Positions 11,664-23,400 are shown, counted from the stretch's first letter. The stretch: DNA of 64,000 nucleotides from Manihot esculenta (GCF_001659605.2 NC_035176.2:21639890-21703889), one strand, 5' to 3'. The notes: generated by a model from the sequence alone, not told the origin. Program-made: numbers and translations.

Positions 11664-12316
11664 GAGAGATTTATAATTTAGTCTTTTGATATTACTATTA
11701 TTAACAAGTCGGTTTCTGTATTTTCAGAAACCTATTAAAACGTCCTTATCTATTCTCTCGTCAACAAAATAGTCTTTCCGTCTATTTCTGCTGTTAAAAA
11801 TATAATAAAAGATCAAATTATCCCTCTTTTTTTTCTCCTCCTTTTTTCTTTTTTTTTCTTTTTCTTCTTCTTCTCCTTCATCATGTTCTTCTTCTTTTTT
11901 TCTTCTTTTTTGAGGAGGAGGAGGATGGACTATTTCGTTGATGGAAAGAAACGATAAAGACGTTTTAATAGATGTGAGAAAAGATATGGACTATTTTGTT
12001 GACGGAAATAAACGATAATGACGTTTTAATAGATATGAGAAAAGATAAGAACGTTTTAATAGATTTCTAAAAATATAGGGAATGACTGTTTCATTGATGG
12101 AAAGAAATAATGGGGAGGTATTATTTCGTTGATGAAAAGAAACGATAAGAACGTTTTAATAAATATGAGAAAAGATATAGACTATTTTATTGACGAAAAG
12201 AAATAATAAGGACGTTTTAATAGATATAAGAAAAGATAAAAACGTTTTAATAAATTTCTGAAAATATAGGAATTGACTTGTTAATAATAGCAGTATTTAA
12301 TGACTAAATAAGGTAT
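11664..12316. mobile_element. MITE-like element, copy 1, with internal Y/R tract
   Basis: Inverted ends of about 85 bp. The left end reads TTTAGTC, then TATTAACAAGTC, TTTTCAGAAA and TATTAAAACGT; the right end carries the same blocks in reverse complement. Inside are a TTC/TC-rich tract (11825-11910), GAGGAGGAGGAGG, and degenerate repeats of a unit with GACGTTTTAATAGATATGAGAAAAGATA. There is no transposase. A second full copy lies at 41945-42562 and a one-ended copy at 33366-33465. Confidence 0.75.
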
Positions 12317-13274
12317 TTTATTTAAGGACAAAATTAAATTTTAAAAATTTTATCTCATTCTTTATTTATTTTTAATGGAAAAAAGAATAAAAAGACTATT
12401 TTGTTGACGAAGAGAAAAAATAAGTACATTTTAATGAATTTTTAAAAATATAAAAAATAATTTATTAATAATCACATTACTCAGAAATTAAATTATAAAT
12501 CGTCTTTTATTTTTTTTATAAATTATAAATAATTTGAGAAATTATAAATTATACATATACATAATAACAGATAATATTATAATTCTAAATATTTTTTTAT
12601 AATTTTTTTATTAATTTTTATAATATTTTTATATATTAAAATAATAAAATATATAAAATATAATAATTACATATCCATAAATTTATAATTAGTATTATTT
12701 AATTATAATGTTATTATAATAATATATTAACATTAATAAAATATATTATAAAAAATTTATTATAATAAAAATATAATATTAATAAAATTATTAAATTAAT
12801 ATAATATAAAAATAATATATTTATTAATTAATATAATTATAATATTTTAATAATTAAGAAATAAAAAAATTAAATAATGATATATCGTGACTCTAGATTA
12901 ATTTTAAAAAATAATAGTCTTTGATGAAAAAAAAAAAAATAATAGTCTGACGCGATTTAAAATGACACTGATTTTTTTTTTTGTAAAGATGTCAGGATTA
13001 ATTTTTTTTTAAATCCATAAATATTTGATGAGTGATTTTAAATTAATAATTATTTTTATTTTTAATTTTAAATTAACAAAAAAGCCTTGAAAGTGGTGTA
13101 CGTTTGAAGCAGCAGTCGAATTTATTACATGCTCTTGAAAAACTATATATGTTTTTCAAATTGAAATGGTGTATTCAATTAAAAGTAATATAATAAATTA
13201 TTTGAAAATTCTACTCTGTTTAATTAGATAAAAAATAAGGAGTAGATTTTGCTTTCTATTTTAAAAAATATATA
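12317..13274. other. AT-rich spacer with a partial MITE end
   Basis: Extremely AT-rich. About 12340-12495 repeats the 3' half of the preceding MITE in decayed form (TTTGTTGACGAAGAG, ATTTTAATGAATTT, TTTATTAATAAT). No gene is seen. It ends at the ATATA target site of the Tat element. Confidence 0.6.
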
Positions 13275-13760
13275 TGATGATCTGAGATTCAATAGAATAA
13301 GGTTTTACAAGGGTTTTGGTATTGAAGAATAAAGCTTAAACTTTCTGAGGAGGGGACTCCCCTTTTATCCATTTGATCTTGTTTGCTGGGGACGTGTAAA
13401 GGCCTCTCCAGGATTGGGCCACGCGTCTCTGCCATATAGATTCGGGCGTACGAGGGTATCAAGCGCCTGCCCCATGCGTAACGGCCTCTGATTCTCCTTG
13501 TGCGTACGTTCGAACGGATCTGCCAGGCTGTCTGGTGAGTATCATTCTGGATCCTGGGTTGGGCCGAGAGTTGGGCCAGAGAGGAAAGGGTCTGCAATCG
13601 CGGACTGGGTCGATCTAAGTGAGGAAGCTTGGTCGAGCCCGGCCTTGAAGGTTGGATGAGCCGGGCCTGCTTTGAGTACCAAGTAGGTGGGCCTTTACTT
13701 TGTGGGCTTTAGGTTGTGGCCGAGGCCCTGGACCGGGGTGAAGAAATCCAGCGGTCATCA
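13275..13760 (-). repeat. 3' LTR of the Tat element
   Basis: 486 bp, plus-strand ends TGATGATC...GGTCATCA. It is the 3' LTR because pol is read right to left. Just to its right (13761-13785), the minus strand reads a purine-rich GAAGGTGAAGGGGCAAT, a plausible polypurine tract. Confidence 0.95.
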
Positions 13761-14085
13761 ATTGCCCCTTCACCTTCTCGGTAGTTATTGCTCCAACTGC
13801 CGAGGGGGTGAATACCGAGAACCATTATGACCGCGCCTGTTCGTGTTCAGATGCCTTCATAACACCCTTTCATCTTTTTGTCATTGCTCAGTTTTTGAAT
13901 CCTATCTGCTCTTTCCCCTTTCTGGCTTTTCTCTATTCTCCGTGTTTTCTGCTGTCTTTGCTTTCCTGTCACCATCGTCTGGTCATGCCTTTTCTTTCCT
14001 CTTCCATGAATGTCTTTTAAGATTCGGACATCGTTAGCTTAGAGTCTAGCATAATTCTGCCTTGTGCTAAGGCCTTAGGCTCTGA

Positions 14086-14095
14086 GTATATATAT
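14086..14095 (+). promoter_or_regulatory. TATA box of antisense unit 1
   Basis: GAGTATATATATCAG lies about 35 bp upstream of a likely start region near 14120 on the plus strand, opposite to the direction of gag-pol. A candidate leader intron follows (donor GAG|GTGAGC at 14196, acceptor TCTGCAG ending 14307). Promoter activity is inferred from sequence only. Confidence 0.5.
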
Positions 14096-14321
14096 CAGTG
14101 CTAGCTCTTCCTCATTCTCAAACCCTCTGTTGGAGCGAGAGATTCTTGTTTTATCTGCGAAGGGTCCATTTGACGCCTTTTTCAAACGGATAGAGGTGAG
14201 CTTAAGGTTACATTGCTTTGTTGCCCCGGAGGTTTGCTTTGATCTTGCATTTGTCATCTTGCTAGAAAATAATTCTAACTTATCTCTGTTTTGGAACTTT
14301 TCTGCAGTACCTGAGATAAAG

Positions 14322-14961
14322 ATGAGTCAGTTCAAAATTCTTGAGAATTTGAGGTTACCTCTAAGGAGTTTGAACGTTGCTTTAGAGATCCTTCTGGTAG
14401 GGCGGTCGATGGGTGGGACCATTCGGTAAGTTGCTAAAACTACTTTACCCAGGTCGTCTGGCCGGCCTCCTCCTCTGCTTGTTGTCCGGTCTCCAAAGAG
14501 GTTCTGGGCTGTTGAAGGGTTTATTCTAACTTTGCCTTCCTTCGAGAGGGAAATTTCCCCGATGTCCATGTTGTCTTCTTTTGATATAAATGGAGGTGGC
14601 GAAAATGATCAATTTATTGTCCCCTTTGGTGTGGAGTACTTGTATTATGAGGGGCTGAGATCTGCTGCACTCAGTCAAGCTTTCGTCGATGCCTTCGAAT
14701 ATATGTTCTGTGATCTTCTTGAAGCCGTAACTCGAAGACTTATGTTTTTCATGCGTGTCATACGAACAACATATAATATCTGAGCTTGTTCGTATGTATC
14801 GCGCATCACACTTGGGCAACCGAATGTTTGTCCATAGGGGAACAGTGAGAAATGCTTATGGGAATCAACTTATTCAGTTCTCCTATAATAACGAAGTAGG
14901 GTTCGGCCGACCTACCGAGCTCGTTTCCCGTATTCAAGAGTTCCTCTGTATCGAAAACTAG
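14322..14961 (+). pseudogene. antisense ORF 1 in the Tat element, unknown protein, broken
   Basis: I do not recognise this protein. From the ATG at 14322 (MSQFKILENL...) a frame of about 210 codons runs to the TAG at 14959-14961. It is interrupted by an in-frame TAA at 14427-14429 and by a frame change near 14750, where the later frame resumes with YEQHIISELVRMYRASHLGN. Visible blocks are KRFWAVEGFILTLPSFERE, NDQFIVPFGVEYLYYEGL, SQAFVDAFEYMFCDLLEA and NEVGFGRPTELVSRIQEFL. It has a mixed, globular-looking composition without repeats or membrane segments. It sits between integrase and the 3' LTR on the strand opposite to gag-pol, preceded by a TATA box and followed by a leader/tail pattern also seen after antisense ORF 2. 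Confidence 0.55.
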
Positions 14962-15780
14962 GATAATGATAGGTGATAGTGATGTAAACGCAGACGATGT
15001 ATCTGGTCATATAAATCCTCTAAGGATAGCTTTTTGTTCTGTAATGTGGGTATTTGTAACGCGCTGTAATGAAACTTCTCTTTTAATGAAATTCTTGTTT
15101 TTCATTCATACTTGAGCTGTTCTTCCTTTGTCATGGGTGAAGTACTGAGATTGCTTTCTTCGTAATTTTATCCAACTAAATTTTGTTTTGCTTTTCCCGA
15201 GCTGGACTGACCATATTCGTGAGCTCTTACTTTTAATCGATGAGCTGAGCTCCGGACTCACTTAGCCAACTGAGCTTTCGGTTAACTTTTTCCGAACTAG
15301 ACTATCCGACCTGTGAGCTCTGTCTTTACTCGATGAGTTGGGCTTTGAGTCTCCTTAGCCAACTGAGCTCTTAAGTTATGTTTTCCGGGTTGGACTAATC
15401 GACCTGTGAGCTTTGTCTTTTATTCATGAGTTGGACTCTGAGCCCTCAGCTCTGTACAATTTCGGAGTGCCCTCATCGCTTCTTTCCGATCTCGTAGCCT
15501 TTGTTTAATAACGATAAGTCAAATCTTATAACTTTTTAAGTGGTGAGCAGGTCTGACCTTTATCATGCTCCTATCTGCTTGTATTTTTGAGCCTTTTCAT
15601 GACTTGCCCCTTTATTTCCTCGGTATTTACCATAGGGGTGGTGAAGTGGTAAATTTTTATAAATTAAGTTGCACTAACTGGGAAATCCGAGTAGAGCCAT
15701 TTCTTTAAGGTTCGGACGAGTTGGGCTTGCATTATGTAAACGGCGAATGGGTTTTTGAATGATGGGCTGTCATCGTGGAC
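14962..15780 (+). other. 3' flank of antisense unit 1 and spacer
   Basis: 15037-15130 (TGTAATGAAACTTC, TTTAATGAAATTC, then CTTGAGCTGTTCTTC) resembles 19132-19200 after antisense ORF 2, so both units seem to share a 3' end type. 15190-15500 has degenerate repeats of GAGCTC/TGAGTTGG, GACTCCTTAGCCAACTGAGCT and CCGACCTGTGAGCT. No frame is recognised. Confidence 0.5.
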
Positions 15781-15900
15781 CTGGCTCTTGATGGATGTGG
15801 ATAAGCCCAGCGATCATCTTTTTGCCCCTTTACCTTCTCGCCGGTTATTATCTAACCGTTGAGAGGGGAAACTTCGAGAGTAATTAATGATCGCACCGTT
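15780..15900 (+). repeat. internal copy of the LTR end and polypurine-tract region
   Basis: Reads AGCCCAGCGATCATC, TTTGCCCCTTTACCTTCTCG, a gap, then GATCGCACCGTTC. The true LTR border at 13745-13850 reads ATCCAGCGGTCATCA, TTGCCCCTTCACCTTCTCGG, a gap, then GACCGCGCCTGTTC. The match spans the LTR end, the purine tract and the start of the antisense unit, but is diverged. Confidence 0.6.
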
Positions 15901-16065
15901 CCAAGACAAAACTGTTCAGATCAACGTTCCGTCTCATTATTGCCTTTCATTTCGACTTCTTTCTGTCTTCTGAAGAAACTAGCTCTCTTCTGCTTTCTGT
16001 TGTCCTGCAACTCCTTCTGCTTTTTTCACCCTATTGCATTTTCAGGTACGCTTTTTTGTTCTTCC

Positions 16066-19000
16066 ATGGAAGGTCCAAAGCTCTCCGATGTCGTTAATCT
16101 TAGGTCGCATATTACTTCTTCCAACATAACTAAGCACATTTCCCAGAGGCTCTTAGATACTCCTCTGTATCTTATTCGAGCGCCTTTTCAAAACAAAAGG
16201 ATAGTCCTTCCTAACCCTCCTCCTCCTGGTTTGATGGATCCCCAAAGGGGTCGCTGTATAGTGTTCTTTCTCAAACAGAGGGATTTCGGTCTACCGTTTC
16301 CTTTTACCCCTTTCTTTATTGAGGTTTTCGAGTACTTCGGGGTAACCCCTCGGATGTTATCCCCAAATTCTATTTTGTTTCTGTCCTGTTTTGAGTCTAT
16401 CTGCCTGAGTTGGGGTTTTACCCCCACAGCGTGTCTGTTTGTCACTTTTTTTCGTCTGGTTAGGGCGGTTCAGAATTTTTATTACTTTTCCCCCGTAGTG
16501 GGTTGTCTCTTTTCACGGGCTACAAGGATTCCATAAAGGGATGGGTAGAGAATTTCCTTGTGGCGGAGCTGAAATTAGAGTCCGCCCGATCGTGGGAGGT
16601 GGATCTAAGTTGGGAGGAGGTCCATCCGGGTTGCAACGAGCTGCCCCAATTGAGCCTTATTGAGCAGGTGGGGTTGCTTCGACTGACTTCCGTTGAAAGG
16701 AAGTATGACGTCAAGAAGTGTATGTTCGTGTCCAATCTTAGGGATATCCGGGACACGGGTATATTGCTTTGTCTAGCGATTCTGTTTCTTCTTTGCTCAT
16801 GATATCAGAAAGTATGCTGACTCTTTATAATTTCGTGTCTTTTGCAGCTTCTGAGGTTAAAATGGATGAAATCAAGTTCCCCAAGAACTTTGTCCTGTCT
16901 TGGGATAATATGCACGCAGTTTTCGACGCTTTCTCGGCTGGGCGTTCGGTGTCTGAGGCTGCGGCGGAGGTGGTTCAAGCTGTTTCCTCCAAAAAGGTTA
17001 GCAGACCTCCTGCCAAAGCTTCTTCTCGAGCTTCTAAACCAAGCTCTCGCGGCACCAAATCATGTCGGCCATCTAGCCGTGGTGGATCGAGCTCAACTCT
17101 TAAGCCCGCTGAAGGGTCTAAATCTACTCCAGCTTCTTCGGAGGGCGCGAGGGAAACCTCCCTAGCCATTGTGGGGCAGACCCAAGTCGTTGAACAAGTG
17201 GAGTCGGGTCTTGTCCATTCTCCTGAAGGGGTGTCAGGGGGAAAATCTAAGTCCCCCGTTACTGAAGACAAGGAAGCCTCTGGGACAGGGATGGAGATCA
17301 TCCTCATAGAGGACCAAATCCCAGATGTTCCTACCCAAGATGCCCTTGCCTCTGTGGGGACTGGGCCTGAGGGGTCTGAAGGCATTCCACTAAAGACCGG
17401 GGATAAGCGCCCAACCCCTTCTGGAACATCTTCCCCATCTCCTGCTCGGAAGAAATCCAGGGCCGCCACAGGATCTTCTCCAGCTCTTCCTCCCATTGGG
17501 AAGGAGAAAGGTGTTCCTGCTGTGCCTTTGTTGTCTTCTTCTGACAACGCTCTAGACGCGCCGGACATTACCTCTGAATCTCCGGCCAGTGCTGTTGCCG
17601 AACTTCTTAGAGAGCGAATGTTCGGCGGAATTTCCGAGGCCTCAGATCCGCGTCTTCTTGCCCTGACTGGTCTCTTAGCCAGTTCTACCAAGGAACAAGC
17701 GTCCTTTCGGTCTCGCTCTCGTGAGGAGCTCGGATCGACGATTAGGGAGATGCTTCTGATGGTAAATTACTTTTCCAATTCTCTTTTAGTTTGCTTTATT
17801 TCTTTTTCTTGACGATTGTTATTCCGTACTAGGTGACGGGCCTCTTTATGGAGGTGGATGTTCGTGATCGCTCCTTTCGGGAGTCTGTAGACCGTTAGAT
17901 TGAAGAGGCACGTCTGGATGAAAATTTGTCTGCAACTAGTGACGCCAGGGGTAACCTTGCAGCAGCTCGGGAGCATACCCAGTCCCTCCAGGTAGAGTTG
18001 CACTCTGCGCTGGAGGTCATTAAAAAGGCTGAGGAGAAGGCGGCTGAGACAGCAGAGCACACCAAGTCTTTAGAAGCAGAGCTGTCTCATACTCGCAAGG
18101 TTCTCAAGGAGTCTGATGAGAGAGCAGCTGCCATGGAGGCTCATTGTGCAGAAGTTTTAAAGCAGATGTCCGCTATGACGGGGGCCCTTCGAGAGAGAGA
18201 TGAGGCTGTGAGCCAGAGAACTGAGGTCCAGCGTCAATATGAGGCCTTAAAGGCTGATTCTGAAGGACTGCAGGTTCACCTGAAGGAGGTGAAAGCTCAG
18301 AAGGAAGGGGCCCTAGCCTGGGTGGAGGTCCTTGAGCGGGAGTTGAGTACGAGCTCTGATCGTATCAGAGACCTGGCTTCGTCGGCTGAAGAGTTCAACC
18401 TTCGCCACCAACAGCTCAACCATGAAGTCAGGACCTTGGAACGTAAGTGTTCAGCCCTGCTCAAGGTAGTAAAACATGTTGAAGACAGGGCTCAGCTAGA
18501 GCGTGAGCAATGTATAGCGGAATATCAGGAGTCTGATGAACTGAAGAGGAAGATCGAGCAGGCCTGTGAGGTTCACCTTCAGGACTACAAAGATTCTTCT
18601 GAATTGAAGGCGTTTGTAGCTGAGGCTTGTGAAGCACATCTTGATGAATATAAAGCTTCCGCTGAGATGGGGTCGGCTATTTTTAAGAAAGCCTTCCGTA
18701 TGTACGTAACCGGTTACAATCGTGGTTTAAGGGAAGCTAGACACGCTCCTGATATTCCTTTGGAAAAGCTTCGTAAGCCCGAAGTGGACTCGGATGGCGA
18801 GCCGGTGTTATATGGGGAAGATGATTTCCCTATGCCCAGAGGGGATTGTCGCGTCGCAGGCCGGCCATATGTGTCTCCTTCAGAAGAATCCGAGCCGGAG
18901 GGGGAGGACGAGGAAGTTCCTGGGTCAGAGGGAGATGACCCTAATTCTGAGAAGGAGGACCCCCACCTAGGGTCAGAGATTGCCCCTGTTGTTAATGTTG

Positions 19001-19131
19001 AGAGGCCTGATCCAAAGGAGGTCGTGCTTCCTCCAGATGTAGTTGTAAATAAAGATAGTGTAGGCGAGGATGTTCTCACAGATGTGAGTCCTTTAAGGAC
19101 TATTTTTCCTTCTACTTCGTCCGAAAAATAG
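16066..19131 (+). CDS. antisense ORF 2 of the Tat element: Transposase_28-like coiled-coil protein, broken
   Basis: Proposed exons are about 16066-16758, 16848-17761 and 17833-19131. The introns are GT-AG, 89 and 71 bp, and the frames join correctly. Exon 1 (MEGPKLSDVV...) holds FGLPFPFTPFFIEVFEYFGV followed by TPRMLSPNSI, matching the family annotated as putative gypsy-type transposon (Pfam PF04195), known from antisense ORFs of Tat elements. Exon 2 is a low-complexity Ser/Pro/Lys linker. Exon 3 is a long coiled coil (KAAETAEHTKSLEAELSH and on) with two repeats near 18500-18660 (ACEVHLQDYK, ACEAHLDEYK), then an acidic tail. A frame change near 16480-16505 and an in-frame TAG at 17896-17898 (CGT TAG ATT) break it. 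The role is unknown; an accessory or regulatory protein of the element is a guess. Confidence 0.75.
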
Positions 19132-19890
19132 ATTGTAACAGCTATTTTAATGAAGCTTTGATTCCTTTTTCCTTGAGCTGTTCTTGTTCTTCATATTTAT
19201 CTCTGCTTTTCATACTTGTAATATTTACACTACGTATTCTCATTCATAAGCTTTTTCCCCACTGAATCAGTCTGAAGTTGTGAGCTCAGTTCTTAGCTAA
19301 TTGTCTGAGAGATCAAGTCTCATATCTTTTAATAGCGACTAAAATGTCTGTTTTTCTGTTTTTAACCCTTTCTTCTTGGTTGTGACTTCGGATGTCTGTT
19401 CCAGACAAGGATTTCTTCATTTATGAGCCTTTTTATAGAGGGAGCTCGGCTTTTCGCTCGGCCTTTATACTTCGAGCGTTAGGGTATCCGAACTGGGAGC
19501 TCGGCCTTTTCTTCTTACCCAGGCTTTAAGTATTAGCAGTCATTTCGAGGTCGGTGTTTTTTAGCTGTTATGCCCCGAACCTCTTCAGGAGGTCAGAACC
19601 TCTTCGGGAGGTCGGAACCTCTTCGGGAGGTCGGAATCTGATTTTTCCTTGATAGCCTTAAGCCCTTCTTTTTTGTGAGGTTGGAACAATATTTTTGTAA
19701 GTTGTCCCTGCATATGATATGAGAAATTTTCACTTCGGGAGGTTTTTGGGACCTTTACCGACCGTTCTTGTTTTGTTTTTCCGGGAGTTCTTAGGGGGTC
19801 CTGGCTTTGTTTGGTTACCCGGGAGTTCTCAGGGGATCCCGGTCTTCATGCTCCGGGAGGTCCTTTAAGGTCCTCATCGGCAATTTTTGT
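19132..19890 (+). other. 3' flank of antisense unit 2 with short GC-rich repeats
   Basis: 19132-19200 is the probable 3' UTR of antisense ORF 2. 19569-19640 holds three to four 19-bp units (AACCTCTTCGGGAGGTCGG). 19440-19520 and 19780-19880 carry repeated GGGAGCTCGGCCTTT-like and CGGGAGTTCTTAGGGG-like words. No frame of its own is recognised. Confidence 0.55.
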
Positions 19891-19895
19891 TCCTG

Positions 19896-20259
19896 GGTGA
19901 CCTCGAGGCCCCGCCGGCTGCTTTTTGCTTCAGGAGATCTTACGGGATCCTGGTCGTTTTTGTTCCGGGGTGACCTCGGGGCCCCGCCGGCTGCTTTTTG
20001 CTTCAGGAGATCTTACGGGATCCTGGTCGTTTTTGTTCCGGGGTGACCTCGGGGCCCCGCCGGCTGCTTTTTGCTTCAGGAGATCTTACGGGATCCTGGT
20101 CGTTTTTGTTCCGGGGTGACCTCGGGGCCCGCCGGCTGCTTTTTGCTTCAGGAGATCTTACGGGATCCTGGTCGTTTTTATTCCGAGGTGACCTCGGGGC
20201 CCCGCCGGCTGCTTTTTGCTTTAGGAGATCTTACGGGATCCTGGTCGTTTGTGTACCTC
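19896..20259. repeat. five 73-bp GC-rich tandem repeats
   Basis: Unit starts at 19896, 19969, 20042, 20115 and 20187. The fourth unit is 72 bp because it has lost one C. Each holds GGTGACCTCGGGGCCCCGCC, TTTTTGCTTCAGGAGATCT and ACGGGATCCTGGTCGTTT. Copies 2-4 are nearly identical and the outer ones slightly diverged. The array lies between the end of pol and the antisense units. The overlapping open frames here are by-products of the period. Confidence 0.95.
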
Positions 20260-20479
20260 CTTGAGGTTTTGCACAATATTCAGGCACATTGGCCTTACTG
20301 TCGCTTCGTCATCTCAGCTGGTTTTGTGTCTAACTGAGGTCTTGTTTTTCAAGGGGTCTCTCTGAGCCCTGTTCGTTCTTTTTCACGGAGGAGTATTATT
20401 CACAAAGATAATCACATTGTATAAACAATTTTATTCACTCATGTGTGTCAGAATACAATGTTTTTTCTTTACAAATATA

Positions 20480-23400
20480 TTAAGGGAAATACCTCTTTAA
20501 GTGCTGGATGTTCCAAGCGTGGGGCTCAGGGTTTCCTTGCATATCTTCGATCCGGTATACCCCTGGCTTGACCACTTTTGTCACCTTGAATGGACCCTCC
20601 CAGGTCGGTGCTAACTTGCCCGCGGCCACTCTTTTCCCTGTAGCTTCTAGGTTTCTTAAGGCCAGGTCTCCCACTTTCAAGCTTCTCTCTCTAACCTTTT
20701 GGTTGTAATATCGTGCTGCCCGTTGTTGATAAGCAGCAGTTCGGATTTGGGCTTCTTCTCTAACTTCTTCAAGAGCATCTAGGTTGCTTCTTAACTTGTC
20801 CCCATTAGTGTTCTCACTAATGAATTGGACTCGGTGAGTGGGAATCTGCAACTCAACTGGGACTACGGCCTCTGTGCCATAAGCAAGTGCAAAGGGTGTT
20901 TCTTTAGTGGGTGCTCTGGGAGTGGTTCGGAGTGCCCACAGGATACTGTTGAGTTCTTCAGCCCAATTCTCCTTTGCGCCATCTAGCCGTTTCTTTAACC
21001 CTTGGAGGATAGCTCTGTTAGTGACTTCTGTTTGGCCATTAGTTTGAGGATGGGCCACAGAGGAGAATTTGTGCCATATGCCCATGTTCGTCGTGAAGGC
21101 TCTGAAGGTACTGCAGTCAAATTGTCTGCCATTATCTGAGATAAGCACTCTAGGTATGCCGAATCTACAGATGATATGCCCCCACACGAAATCTATCATC
21201 TTGCGAGCTGTGATTGTGGCTATTGCTTCTGCCTCTGGCCATTTTGAAAAGTATTCTACAGCCACCACTACGAATTTCCTTTGCCCCGTAGTCTTGGGGA
21301 ACGGTCCCAGGATATCGATTCCCCATTGTGAGAAAGGCCATGGACTGGATATGCTTGCTTGAGGAGTGGCAGGGGTTCTGATGGCATTAGCAAATCTCTG
21401 ACATACGTCGCACTTCCGGACAAACTCTTCTGCTTCTTTTTTTACAGTGGGCCAATAGTATCCTTGCCTGAATACTTTGTTGGCTAATGTTCCTGCTCCC
21501 TCGTGGGCTCCACATAGGCCTCTATGTATCTCTTCCATTACCTTTGTAGCCTCTTCCGGGCTCACACATCGGAGCCATGGACTGGATTTTCCTTTTCTGT
21601 ATAAGGTCCCCCTTATTGCTTGGTAGTTGGCGGCACGAGCTGCTATCTTTCTGGCTTCATCTTTATCTTCGGGGAGCTCGCCCTTTTCCAAGTACCTCAG
21701 GTATGGGGTCATCCAAGTTGGGTTTTGTTCTACCTGCATTATCGTGTTAGTTTTATTAAAAGCAGGTGTATGGACCTGTTGTATGTACACTTCATTGGGA
21801 AGCTGTTCCAGTTCTTCTTTGGATAATCGGCTGAGCAAATCTGCTACCTCATTTTCCTCTCGGGGTATTCTTTGAAACCTGATGGTTACTCCTCGACTTG
21901 TGAGCTCGGCTTCTAAGGTTTTTACTTTAGCCAGGTAACTTTGCATAAGGGGATCTCTAGCCTGATACATCCCTGTTACTTGGTTGATCACCAGCTGAGA
22001 GTCGCTGTTTATCTCGAGATCGGTTACTCCCGTTTCCAATGCCACTAACATCCCATTTATCAGGCCTTCATATTCTGCCACATTATTCGAGGCTTTGAAC
22101 TCTAGACGTAGGGCGTAACACACCTTAAAATCCTCTGGCCCCTTAAGCATTATTCCGGCACCATTGCCCTCAGTGCTTGATGCTCCGTCTACATACAGCT
22201 TCCAGTTAAATTCTGGATGAGGCTCCCCCTCACATTGCTGTCTTGCTATCCCTGAGGATGATCCTCCCCGCTCCTCGTTGAATGAGCATTCTGCTATGAA
22301 GTCAGCCAAAGCTTGAGATTTTATAGCTGTTCTGGGTCGATATTCGAGACAGTAAGGGCTGATCTCTACGGACCAAGCCAACATCCGACCTGAAGTTTCC
22401 GGCCTGCGTAGAATCTTCTTTAAGGGTTGGTCCGTCATCACAACTCCTTGGTGGCCCTCCAAGTAAACTTTGAATTTCCGAACTGCTAGCAATAGGGCGT
22501 AAGCCATTTTTTCAATGTTCGAGTATTTGACCTCGGTATCTCTGAGTACCTTGCTAACGTAAAAGACGGGTTTCTGCTCCCCCTCTTCCACCCTTACTAA
22601 CACTGCGCTGACTGCTTGTTCTGAGGCCGCCAAGTATATCAGAAGTTCCTCTCCTTTTACAGGGCTGCTGAGTACATGGGGCGAGCTAAGATATTTCTTA
22701 AGCTCTGTGAAGGTTTTTTTGCAGTCTTCCGTCCATTCGAAGTTCGGTACCTTCCTCAACTTTTTGAAGAATGGCAAGCACTTTTCTGCCGATCTTGACA
22801 TGAATCGGTTGAGCGCCACTACTCTTCCAATTAGTCTCTGGACGTCCCTTACACAGGTTGGCTCTGGCATATTCAATATGGCTTCCACCTTCTCCGGATT
22901 AGGCTCGATGCCTTTTCCGCTCACCATGAATCCCAATAATTTTCCTCCTCGAATAAAGAAAGCACACTTTGCTGGGTTCAACTTCATTCTGTACTGGTTT
23001 AATACCCCCGAATACTTCCCTCAAGTCTGCTATGTGCTGCTGGAAGTTTGGGCTTTTGACCACCATATCATCTACATAAACTTCTACATTCCTGCCAATC
23101 TGATTTTTGAATATTTTATTCATCAGTCTTTGGTACGTTGCCCCGGCATTCCTCAATCCGAATGGCATAGCTCTGTAGCAATAAGTCCCATCTTCAGTTA
23201 TAAACGAGGTCTTTTCCTCATCCGACCTTTCCATTGGGATTTGATGATAACCAGACATAGCATCCAAAGAAGACATATAATCAAAACCGGCCGTAGAGTC
23301 GACCATTTTATTAATATCAGGCAGTGGATAACAATCTTTAGGGCAGGCCTTGTTTAGGTCAGTAAAATCTATGCACATCCTATATTTGCCATTGGCTTTT

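Noticed and set aside
14426..14452. Intron in antisense ORF 1 (CG|GTAAGT to CCCAG)
   Set aside because: The splice words are good, but the interval is only 27 nt, too short for a plant intron. It is treated as an in-frame stop instead.
16975..17691. 238-codon minus-strand frame opposite antisense ORF 2
   Set aside because: It lies over the Ser/Pro/Lys-rich linker of the plus-strand gene and has the composition expected of a shadow frame. The plus strand has matching splice sites and a known domain.
19896..20259. CRISPR-like array
   Set aside because: The repeats abut head to tail with no unique spacers, and the context is a plant retrotransposon.
19807..20337. Overlapping plus-strand frames of 64-88 codons with repeated protein text
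   Set aside because: They are by-products of the 73-bp tandem array; frame steps of 73 bp simply shift the reading frame.
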